Origin: Heliopora coerulea
Taxonomy: Eukaryota; Cnidaria; Anthozoa; Scleralcyonacea; Helioporidae
Direction of reading: 5' to 3'
Length of the DNA: 64,000 bases
Assembly: GCA_030142905.1 (NCBI GenBank)
Contig: JASJOG010000283.1
Span: 1 to 64,000, forward strand
Part shown: one piece after another, positions 29,901-42,200 of the stretch
Layout: each line of letters opens with the position of its first letter
Position numbering within the stretch: the stretch's first letter is position 1
Translations under genes and position numbers: made by a program
The notes under the pieces: model-generated
Told to the model about the DNA's origin: nothing
What the model saw: only the letters and a program-made list of their open reading frames with translations
The model's database searches: none

Positions 29901-32900
29901 AAGAAACGTTGAAGTACAATGTTTTTTGTAGGATAAATAATTTTGTTTTATTTAACAAAATTTGCTGTGAAATTGAAGTAATTCTGTTACGCTTAGTAAT
30001 TTTATTTAAATGATGAAAATCAAGGCCAAGCAAAAAATTCTTAAGACAGGCATATTTGTGTCAAAAGGTTTATTAAGATCTAACGTTTCGTTGCTTAAGA
30101 CGCAACATCATCAGAGAATGAGACATGATACGATGAGACAATTAGCGATTTGTAGCTAAGTTGTTTTTCACTATTTGTTAACAACGCATCTTCTATTGGT
30201 TAAACACTAGGCTAATTCGTGTTGCTTAATTATTACTTTAATTATCATTAATTTATAATTACGATAATTAGCATGCATTCTATTAGATACTGTGTGCTAC
30301 ATACAGAATAGCAACTACAGCGATTGGATATTGCATAGAGTTTTTGTGTACAGTATTATAAGTAAAGTGGCTGGAAAACATAATTTTATTTATTCGGTGA
30401 TTCATTTGAATAAACATTTGTTGAACGAACCTGGAAATCTCCTCCATCATCCTGTCGGCACCACCACGAAGCGTACAAGGTCCTCTGAAGTGTTTTACGA
30501 TTTCCTTACAGTATGCCTTCCTGTCGCGTAATCTTGCACAGTAACATACACCAATACCAAGAACTAAAGCACGAACAATTGCGCTAAAAGGCTTTAAAAA
30601 CAACAGAGCACTTTAGGACGAGGTGTCCGGTGCCATTCGAGGCCTCCATGCCCCCTACACGGAGTTAACATAGCGTCCGTCGATCACAGTTCAGGGGAAA
30701 ACGATACAAAACCTATAACTGAATTTATATTATGCCTTATTTTAATTTCAAATATTCTCGAATTTTTTAATGCAACTTCTCTATGTGTTTCTATTGTTTT
30801 TTCTATAATCTCTTATTGTCTTGTTGACCAGTTTATTATCCATCCATTTTCAACCTTATCTTATTGTTATCCTCATGTTTTACTGTTATCCTCATATCGT
30901 TATTATTATTACTATTACAGTTATTCATCAATTATTTTTCATCATTTCTCATTTATTATTTATTTATCAGTGGTTATTTATCACATATCATTCATCATTC
31001 ATTATTTATTATTTACTATTTATTATTTCCCACCCATTTGTATTATTTAATATTTATTATTTATTATTTCCCACCCATTTGTTTTATTTATCACCCGTTA
31101 TTTGCTATTTAATTTGGCTCATTTAACTGTGGCTTAATGGATGGAATGTTTTTTTAAAGGAATATAGTCATTCCTCCTTTTTATGTATCCCAGTCTCCAT
31201 GAAAAGTTTATAAATGAAAGCAAATGATTAAATATTTCCCTCCCAATTTGTGTCATTAATCATCAGTTCAAACCCTTATAAACTACTTCGCTAATTTTTA
31301 ACCATATTAAATGATTTTTTCTCCGTATGACATACTTCCACATCCTCTTTCATTTGATTGGGCAAGATGTCGCTATATTATCCGCCAACAACAACATACA
31401 ATTACCAATTGTGGCAATAAACGAACAAGGCGGGAAACGTAATTTTGTCAAGAATATTAATGCCCAGCATAAAGTTTTAAAAAGACCCATAATAACGGAG
31501 ACATTAATAGAAACAGAAATTAATTTTATTGACGTTTCGTCGCTAGTCTTGCGACATCTTCAGAGTGAGGAATATATACAGGTGTTTGGAATATATGCTA
31601 ACTATTAACAATGACAGGAAGTAATTAGGTGTAAGAAAGGATTAACGTGTTAATGAGATGAACGATGAGATAATGAGTAGGTAGTGAGGTAGTAAGAGGA
31701 TAAGGTAAGAAGATGCAGCTAACATAAGAACATGAGATTAGAATAATGTTAAAGGAACAGATGTAATTTCAGCGTTGAGAGATGGATTGAACGTCTTTAT
31801 TAGCAGATTTTCCTTGAGAAGAAGTTCAAAGTTGGAAGAGGAGGTGCTGAGAATTGAAAAGTCATCAGCTGAAATGGAGCGTCTAGTTTGTCTGTGGTGT
31901 GCCAAAACGCTAGAATTAGACGTGTAAGAAAGCGGTTTTCCTATGTAGGCCGAAACTCCTAGGTGTTCCGAAACACGCGTATGTAAGTGGCGAAATGTTT
32001 CACCAATATACAACGATTGACACCATTGACAAATGAATTTATAAACTGCGCGTAAACGAATAGCAAAAGGGATTTGGCCTCTAAAACGAAAAAGGCTTGG
32101 TAGACGTTAAGTAGGTTTAAATGTGGCCCTAAGCTGGATTTGGGAAAAGGCGGAAGCAAAAAGTTTAATAAGCTGTTGGCGAATCTGAAGGGAATGTTGT
32201 CCGGCAAACGGAAGTGTAAAATATATAACGTCTTTGGGGACGGAAAAGGTTTTAGAAGAAGGGTAGAAAATTTTGTCGAGAAAATTACGAACACAGGAAT
32301 CTAAAAATTCGGTTGGAAAACCATTTTTTAGCATAACTTTTTTAAAGTTTTCTAGTTCTTTATGGAAAATAGCATTCGAGGAACATATGTTGATGTAACG
32401 AAAAGTAAAGTTAAAACTAAACCTTTCTTGCAGAGGAGAGGGATAAAACTTTCAAAATTGGTAAAAAGACCTGTAAAGGTCGGTTTACGATAGACTTTGG
32501 TAGAAAATCGACTACAGGAACGTTGGATTTGAATGTCTAAAAAAGGCAGGGTGTCACTGTTTTCAACTTGGTGGGTAAAATGGATGTTAGGGTGTCTGGA
32601 GTTGAGATAATTAAGGAAGGGTAAAATATGGTCGGGGAATCGAAATAAAATGCAGGAATCGTCTACATAACGTTGATAATATAGGGCTTTCAATTGGGAA
32701 GGGCAATTCAAATTCAAACATTGTGAAACGATTGTTAAATTCGAGCAGGAAACATCGTCATTTTATATTCAACGGAAACTTTTACAAACATATTGATGGT
32801 GTGGCTATGGGTTCCCCTCTAGCTCCCGTTTTGGCCAACGTATTTCTCTCTCATCATGAAACCAAGTGGTTGAATGATTGGCCTTCCCAATTGAAAGCCC

Positions 32901-35900
32901 TATATTATCAACGTTATGTAGACGATTCCTGCATTTTATTTCGATTCCCCGACCATATTTTACCCTTCCTTAATTATCTCAACTCCAGACACCCTAACAT
33001 CCATTTTACCCACCAAGTTGAAAACAGTGACACCCTGCCTTTTTTAGACATTCAAATCCAACGTTCCTGTAGTCGATTTTCTACCAAAGTCTATCGTAAA
33101 CCGACCTTTACAGGTCTTTTTACCAATTTTGAAAGTTTTATCCCTCTCCTCTGCAAGAAAGGTTTAGTTTTAACTTTACTTTTGCGTTACATCAACATAT
33201 GTTCCTCGAATGCTATTTTCCATAAAGAACTAGAAAACTTTAAAAAAGTTATGTTAAAAAATGGTTTTCCAACCGAATTTTTAGATTCCTGTGTTCGTAA
33301 TTTTCTCGACAAAATTTTCTACCCTTCTTCTAAAACCTTTTCCGTCCCCAAAGACGTTATATATTTTACACTTCCGTTTGCCGGACAACATTCCCTTCAG
33401 ATTCGCCAACAGCTTGTTAAACTTTTTGCTTCCGCCTTTTCCCAAATCCAGCTTAGGGCCACATTTAAACCTACTTAACGTCTACCAAGCCTTTTTCGTT
33501 TTAGAGGCCAAATCCCTTTTGCTATTCGTTTACGCGCAGTTTATAAATTCATTTGTCAATGGTGTCAATCGTTGTATATTGGTGAAACATTTCGCCACTT
33601 ACATACGCGTGTTTCGGAACACCTAGGAGTTTCGGCCTACATAGGAAAACCGCTTTCTTACACGTCTAATTCTAGCGTTTTGGCACACCACAGACAAACT
33701 AGACGCTCCATTTCAGCTGATGACTTTTCAATTCTCAGCACCTCCTCTTCCAACTTTGAACTTCTTCTCAAGGAAAATCTGCTAATAAAGACGTTCAATC
33801 CATCTCTCAACGCTGAAATTACATCTGTTCCTTTAACATTATTCTAATCTCATGTTCTTATGTTAGCTGCATCTTCTTACCTTATCCTCTTACTACCTCA
33901 CTACCTACTCATTATCTCATCGTTCATCTCATTAACACGTTAATCCTTTCTTACACCTAATTACTTCCTGTCATTGTTAATAGTTAGCATATATTCCAAA
34001 CACCTGTATATATTCCTCACTCTGAAGATGTCGCAAGACTAGCGACGAAACGTCAATAAAATTAATTTCTGTTTTTATGAATGTCTCCGTTATTATGGGT
34101 CTTTTTAAAACTTTATGCTGGGCATTAATATTCTTAACAATTACCAATTCTCTTTCGCGGACAAAGTTGTTTTTCCTAGGAACAATATGCAACAGGTGTG
34201 TATCAGTGTGTCACACTTCACTTTGACAAGCATCACTTATTCTGTCAGGATTTTCGAAGATGAATTAGATATTTGGTGGTTGACAGATAAATTTAAATTA
34301 GAAATAAATCGATAGGCTATTTCGGAATCATCCTTTACGTCTACTATGGAACGAGGTTACTTATTATTCGAAAACTCTCATCTTGTCATTAAATCTGGTT
34401 GATTGGTGAGTAAAACTAATTTTGATATGATTAGTGATGAACGAAAACGGCAATTCGAAAATAGGTTATTACCGTAGCCGGTTATCATAAAATGAAGTGA
34501 CTTGTCAATGTTTCGTGTATGAAATCACTAATTACGAAATTTTATTCAACATCGTCTGGCAAGTATTAAATATTTACCTGTTCGATTTCCTCTTCACTTT
34601 CCTCGAGGTCAGCATCTTCATCGCTACCATCGGTACTATACTCGTCGTCTTCGTAATTACCGGGGGGAGGGACAATGCTGGAAATTAATTCCGAGTTGAC
34701 AAAAAACCAAGTGATTACTGTCATGGCCCTCTCTACGTCACGTAAGCTGACAAAACTACATTCGTTCTGGAAAAGAATGGCAGAATGGAAATTGCATTTC
34801 ATGTTAAGGATGTGTTTGATAAAGACACATGCTTACATTAAGAACCGCAACAACTGAACAAACTCACGCAATTCCAAAAAAGTGCTTCAGAACGTTTTAG
34901 CAATAAACTACCACTATGTGACGATATATGTTTTACACGTGAGAGCTTGGAGATATCCTAGATAATCGATGAACGTTCGTCAAGCCCTAACTTCAGGAAA
35001 ACGATTTCTGAGCCTTAGTTGGGGGACGAACCCGCAACCTCCTGATGACCGGCGAGACGCTCTAACCGTCGAATTACCACGACTCAGATGACGAGCTCAG
35101 GTGCAAGTTTGACATATGTGCGACCTAAGCAGCAGCAACGATATGTTAATGATGATATTAAGACGTCTTAATCATGAAATTGAAATGGAAAAAGCCCACT
35201 GAAATTTTGAGGTAGGTTTTGTTCTTTTGTTAATTTGAAAAGTTTCCCTAACGACACAAATCAACTAGTTAGCTCAGCATAAAATTTTTCATGCGATTAC
35301 CCATAATTTTTCGCCCAGTCGACCAGGCTCAAAAGTCGAATTTTGTTAGCTTAAACAGAGCTGAGATTTCAGTTATATACTGGAATTTTTAAGTGCGTAA
35401 TCGCAATATTTGTTTGTGAGCTAGGTCCGGCTAACAAGGCTAAGATCTCAGCCTGGGCTGAAATTCTGCAGGCAGTCGTCCTTAATATTTCAAAATGGAC
35501 ATAGATTCTCCAGGTTAATCTCCCATCATGTATAAAAAATTTACAAAGACAGAAAACCTAGGATAGTACTATCTATCTTGGCAACTACAAGACTAAATGC
35601 ACCGAGTAAAAAAGCTAAAAAACAAATCTCGGTAGGGACTGATTGCTACGTTTTTACTATTTGTCTAAAAAATCTCCTCACTGAACGAGTGACGAAGATG
35701 AGATCATGGTCATGTTCTTTGTGTGGATTTGTGGATCTACCTTAACTTGATAACATTATTCATTAAATAAAAGCCATGAAATAAAATAGCTTTTTATAAC
35801 CGCTATAGTAAACCTGTTTACGGAGTATGTTATAGATCTTAACCTTTTGTTGCCGCATGTAATATTGAGAAGCTGACAGCACTTCCGCAATGCAGGACAC

Positions 35901-36203
35901 CTCCGATTCACAACAGTTGATAAACTTCCGATCTTCTCTTGCAGTGGTCTAGCAAAAAGTTTAAAAATGAAACTAAGATGACAAAAAAATTTAGCGAAGT
36001 TTAAACTATTCAACTCCACCTTGGCTCATTTACCTCCCTCACCACCCTAACCTCTCTCACTTCCCTCCCCCTCCCTCCCCCCTTACACAATTATTCACTC
36101 ACCCACCTACTTACCTATTTACCTACCTACCTGCCTGTCTACCTACTCATCTATTGATCGATTTATTTATTTACTTATTCACTTATTTATTTTATTCATT
36201 AAG

Positions 36204-36241
<38 letters not shown>

Positions 36242-39200
36242 ACACTAATACATTAACTTAGTGATATATTAATATATTACATTAATATATTAAACTAATA
36301 TATTTATACATTAATGTATTTACATAATTGCATATTTATATAGTTATTTTTTCCCCAGATAGAAGGAGGTCTGTAAATTTACGTCCCAAAGTACTCAAAA
36401 GCGCCATACAATAACCTTAAAAACCAAACAAGACCGAGCTTTAGACAACTTTCTAAAGGCGTATTACCTCGTGCACTGTTGACGGACCTGGTAATGTTGC
36501 TAATATTGGTTGAACCTAAATTTGAACGAAGAATATAGTTAAAACAAGGCAAAAGTAAGACTTAATATTTGCTATTGTGGCCCAATTTTGTGCTCTACGT
36601 ATTGAATCATTTGCAATGAGATGTGTCAGGAAGATATTACATGACATGTGCGCTGGTTAGTATAGTTACGGTGAAGGTGTTTTGTTTTTTCAGTTCCTGT
36701 ACGCAAAACACGAAAATCAGATTTATGGCCAATTCGGTTGAGTAGCCAAAAATGCATAAAATATTGTTTTATTCGGAAGAAGAGGGGCTGCAGCTATGGA
36801 GGCACTTTTACGAAGTTTTGTTTTTTGGGTGGACGGTGTGGATGGGAATGCTTTTTATATACTTATGATATCATACAATCATATTTGAGAGAATAAAGCA
36901 TCCTTAATTATAATCAAAACTTTTATAAGTAGATATCAAAGAAATGAAGGACAAACTAATTTCCCTTTAAGCAGAGCGTTAACAAAAAACGTTAACAGTT
37001 ATATCAAATGATTCTGCTCATATAAAAAAGTCTGTTTTCTGGTCATGTTCCTTAATTTCTATATTCTAACCATTCTATAATCACTGCGACATTAAATCTG
37101 AAAGATTTAACTTAATTACGGCGTGCCTTGAGCTCGCATCTACTCCAGAAATGAATTTGCCTTTCAGGAAATACAGTAATGCACTATGGTAGTTAATAAC
37201 TTGACTACGATGGAGAATAGCATCAACCCAGCTAGCCTTTCGTATTCAGGGGCAGAACCAAATGGGGGAAATGGATAGTTGTTTTCCAATGAAGGGAAAT
37301 AATTCTTTATTCTGAAAAAAATCTTTCGCTTTTCGCGCAAGAGAATCATGTGGTCTTGCAATATTTGCGGTAGTAAATGCACTTTAGGCGTTTTGGATCT
37401 TTCCGAAAACACTGTGGGATGTAGCAACGCAAGGTAAATTAGGCATTACAATGCACTAGTGCAACAAAATCTCTCAATCAATTTGAGCAGCGAAGCCTAT
37501 CCACAAAGTGTTATATCACGAAGCGCGTTTAACTGAGCGCATAAATTGTTCAACCTGATCTATTCAGCTCAACTTCTGGACAAAGAACGAATCGATTATT
37601 TTTAGCCTTTTCTTCTTTCATGCAGATGAAATGCAGATTCTGCTATAGCCAGTAGAATTTTAAGTTATCATATCAAGACATATGACATCGTGGAAAACGC
37701 TGGATTGGCAAACGTCATTTTTTTTTTGAAGTCAATTTATACTCAACTACAACAGAATATTGCGCTCTCTGGAAACAAAATTATTTATCAAGTTGACTGG
37801 GAGCAGTGCGTTTGTTTTTCTCCATTTAAATGCACCAAAGGCTTTCGCACCAGCTTCGGGCTGTCTCATGAGGGTTTGCAGCGTTTAAATTCTATTTCGG
37901 AGTCACCTGAATATAATATTTAACGCGTTTTTATTCAAACGTTATGTTCCGGTCTATAGTTCCCTAAATGTTTCAATTCTGTTTAAAAGCTACGTAATCA
38001 TAGAAAAAATGTAGCCCGTTTTGCTGGCTCTATGAGTGGAAATTGAGAGATCCTGCCAGGAAGGGTAGCTAATTTTGATTTTTGCGGCCATTAGTGACCA
38101 CGTGGTTGACAGACTCAATTATCGCTGACTTAGTAATCGAATGACCTAAAATGACGCTAGTCCGTCAATATACTTTCAAAAAATCGAAATACTAAGGCCT
38201 CATTTCCATCCATCGCAAAATCAGACTTGCAGCTGGCTACGGATGCGGGCATGCAGTAAAAAGTGGCCACGAGTTTCATTTATTTCAAGCAGCCGTGGCA
38301 AGTTAAGAGCCATGCTTTATGATAAGTGAAAAAAAAATGGATACCGATTAAAGCGTGTGGAGTATTAGTGTCGGTGCTAAAGCACAGTACCCAATTACTA
38401 CACATTTGCCATTGCTCGTGCCTCGGCACTCCGATTCGAGGACTATGCAGGTAAAAAGCTACGCTCACAATGGTGCTCAACCGCGAGCTCAATGTTGCAT
38501 CATCAAGTAGAAAAAGAGTTTAGTAAGCAAAGACGGTGCTGTGCAAAGGGTTTTTGAATCTTCAGAGGCCAAATTATATGCTTATTTACAGTTCTAAACT
38601 GAATTCAGCGCCCTTGATATTCGGAGCGTAGAGTTCAAAGTTTTATATTGTTTATGTATTATGTATATGTATTATATTCTCAAGTGAAGATTTAATCCCT
38701 AAATTCATTCGACATGCATACTTTCACTAATTTTCCACCAAAAGAGAGAAAATTTCTAATTTTCCCTCATTAACATGCATGACCGAACATCATGCATTTA
38801 AATTTAAGCGTTAAACAAGTCATTTAATACAAGTGCTGGTACCACCATGAACAATACCAACATCCCAAAAAGAACGTCAAACAATACCAAGCAAATTTCG
38901 TCAGCCATCATGGTATTACAAACTAATACCATGACATGTAGGGGAATTAGTGATTAAAGGTCCCCTCAAGCCTCGGGAGGTTTGTGAAAGTCCCTTGGGC
39001 TAACGCCCTCGGCGCTTCCCCAAACCTCCCTTGGCTTTCGGGGAAATTTAATCACTAATTTCCTTCATGTCAAGGTATCACGTAAAACTGCGAGTCGCAA
39101 TGACGAAGATATCGGTAATTACTTTTGCTTACCTACTTTTCTTCATCGGATCGTTATTTAAAATTACCGTAATTTCAGTGTGTGTTCCAAATTAACCAAA

Positions 39201-42200
39201 GACGAGAACCGAACAAGAAAGCTGACTAAATGACTTTGAAAACAAATAGCTTAAAAAAATGGCTGATATTTATGGTTCAGGGTGATGGTATTCTATTTAA
39301 ATATGATTTAAGTTTAAAATTTATGGGGATTGCTAGAAGATTCTCTCTGGATCAACAAGAAAACCCAGCGATGCGGGCTACAACATGGTCTAATAACTGT
39401 TAATTCCTCGGACGACCACAAACTGCAACACAGTGCGCTTTTATTAGTAAGCAACCGTTATCAAACTAAACTGCGGCTATGTAATTCACGACTTTTCAGG
39501 ACGGAGATAAGTTGAGGAGTGGAGTTAATTCTATGTTCCTACCTTTGAATTTGCCTGCGGTTTAGCTTACCTAACTAACGGCTTTAACGTTTCTCGCTTT
39601 GAAATATAGATTACTGTTTAACTGGTTTCATAAAATTCCGATTTTGAATTTAATGTCGCCGTAAAAACTCTTTTAAATACACGGGAAAAAATGCAAGGGC
39701 AATGGGCCGTTTTGCCGAAGCACCTGTTTCTTCTTCTAAATATTTTCCTTGCACGAAACAAGATTCAAGCGTTCATCATTCGCATAAGAAATCACTATTT
39801 ATCATGTACATCTGTATAATATAGTTACCAGTGGAGCAGGTGTTTTGACAAACCGTCGGACAATTTGTCTCGTGTACAGCTCCTCTGTGTGATCAGTCAG
39901 CTGGCCAAAGTCCCAAACCAAAGGTCTCATACTTTCTGGAAGGGGATGAACACGGTAGACGAGTTGACGTAACGGAATCGAACCTTAAAAATAAACATTG
40001 TTCGAATTTGGAAAAAAAAATTTAAAAAAATCACGAGATATGTACTTAAATCACGGAGTTCAGAAGTTATAGACAAACAATTAAGCTGGATAGTTTTAGC
40101 ACCCTTTTATCTTTATCACTTCGTGAAATACGATGCACACTTAACAAAGAACTGGTTGGTTAAAGTACTCGAGTTTAACTCTCATCTCTCTCACAAATCT
40201 TAGTAAAACTGTTACTAGTGCTTTATTTAAAAATTAGAGCGTCAGCCTAAAAAGAACCTACACTACAAATGGTGAAAACATGGCACATCCGTGATTCAGA
40301 CGTGTGTGCATCTGGCTGGAGTGCAGTTTACCTGATGTACCTGTATGCTGACCAGTATATTGCTGGCTCAAACATAGGTACATTTTGTCTGCGCATGCGC
40401 GAAGGTAAGCAGTAGAAGAGTTGAAGACTCGAAGGGTGCTTGGCAATGGCGAATTTATTACCAAATGATCCAGAAAGTGATTCAAACGTTTACAGCATCG
40501 TGAGCATAGTTCTGATCTCTCTTGGTAGGTTATTATGACAATCAGGTAAGATCGTGGCAGTAATACGTATATTAATTCACGACTAAATTTGCGAAATTGG
40601 CGGTAAAGTTGCCGTTTGATTGTTCTTCCGTGCTCGCCAGAACTAATCTTTTTGGCTTTCCGTGTGATTTTAACCAATGGTATGATGATTTCTTGCAAGG
40701 AGAATACGATTAATAAGTAGCCTTATCCGTTTTCGTTTTTTCGACGCTTTGTAGAACACATCCTCTGACAACACTCGTGAACTCCAAATAGACTAGCTGC
40801 CTGGTTTTTATTTTTTGTCAAAATCAGTTTGATATTCTGACTTCAGGTTTACGTAAAGACACTTTCAAATTTAATTGTCCTCTGTTACAGGTAGACAAAT
40901 GCCCAGGTCGGCCAGATGATGAATTTACAACTGCTGTTGTTTTTTAGTCCTGCCTTAATTTTTAACAGTGTGTTGAGGTGCTCAAATATAAAACATCTTA
41001 AATTTATGAAATCGGCTCCAAGTAACCTTTTGATTATCATGCAGTGGCTTGTATTTTTAACGAACTTCAGTTTGGACTTACTCATAATATTGTAAAAATT
41101 TGCATTAGCATTCTGATAAGGAGGAATACTGACCACTTCAGAATTCAGCTCCCTCATAATACCACTCCTCATTAAGTTTTAAAATTTTAATTTTCAAAGG
41201 TATTTTAGGGAGTTTTATGAGGCATTTGAAATAAAATCATGTAAAAGATGTTTTAGTTTAAAATTAATGCCGGTTCATCTCCAAACATTTAGCTCTGTGC
41301 TAAAATTCCAGTATGCTGTATGTGTAATTTATCACATATAAAATGGTACGATTAAATGATAAAGCAATTCTCATTAATACTGTTTTTATTGAAATCTGCT
41401 ACTAGAAACCTTCCCACTTTTCAGTATGTTAAGCTTCATTCTTTCAGGAGCTTTGTGTATAGCCTCATTTATTTCAAAAAATTTGCAAAAGTATTGTTTA
41501 ACAAGCATGCATCGATAAATGGTGCTTCAACTAGAGGATATTCAATTGAAGTAAGAATATCCTCAACCGAAAGATTTGGGTTGTGTTGAGTTAATAATGG
41601 AAAAATTGCCTGGAAGGATATATTCAATTGTTGTGCCATATTTTATAATGTCTATATCATAAGCGTTACTGGCAAGCATTAACTGTTCAATTATTTATAT
41701 GTTTATTACGAACCTGCTCAATATTTTGTTGAAGATTGTAAGCTTTTCTACTGCTGCATGAATTTCACAAGCATGATTTGGTGTTCAGAGCCTCTTTACA
41801 TAGGTTATTTAACATAAAATATGAACATCAATCTCGTTGGAAGAAATTATTTAGCTGGTTGATAGCAAAGCACACCATATATAATATATTAGCTGGGTTT
41901 TTTTCCCTCATTCTCTTTTCAGATTTCCTTGGTGTTATGACAAATGCAAGAATGTCATCAAAAATTGTTGGAGCACCAAAAGAAATGCATAATTTCCAGA
42001 ATGTGTCTGGATCATAAATACATGGCTGCCTGTTCACTCAATAGTTTAGATGCATAGTTCGGCTTAATCAATTTATTTCTTCTTTTAAATTGGTTTCTGC
42101 AAAAAGACAATTAACTTTCTGAAAAGTTTGCTTGAAGGCAATTACTCATCTTTGGTATAACCAGGCCTACAAATCTGACAGGGAACAAGTTCTCTGGGGT

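Larger units (their letters stand above)
31411..34136. mobile_element. Penelope-like element, head-to-head inverted dimer (PLE2)
   Basis: The left arm (about 31441-32702, minus) and right arm (about 32880-34136, plus) are near-identical inverted copies, separated by a 177-bp segment that belongs to the 5' side of the right copy. A 13-bp direct repeat, ACAATTACCAATT, flanks the whole unit at 31398-31410 and 34137-34149, consistent with a target-site duplication. A hammerhead core lies near each outer end. Confidence 0.88.
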
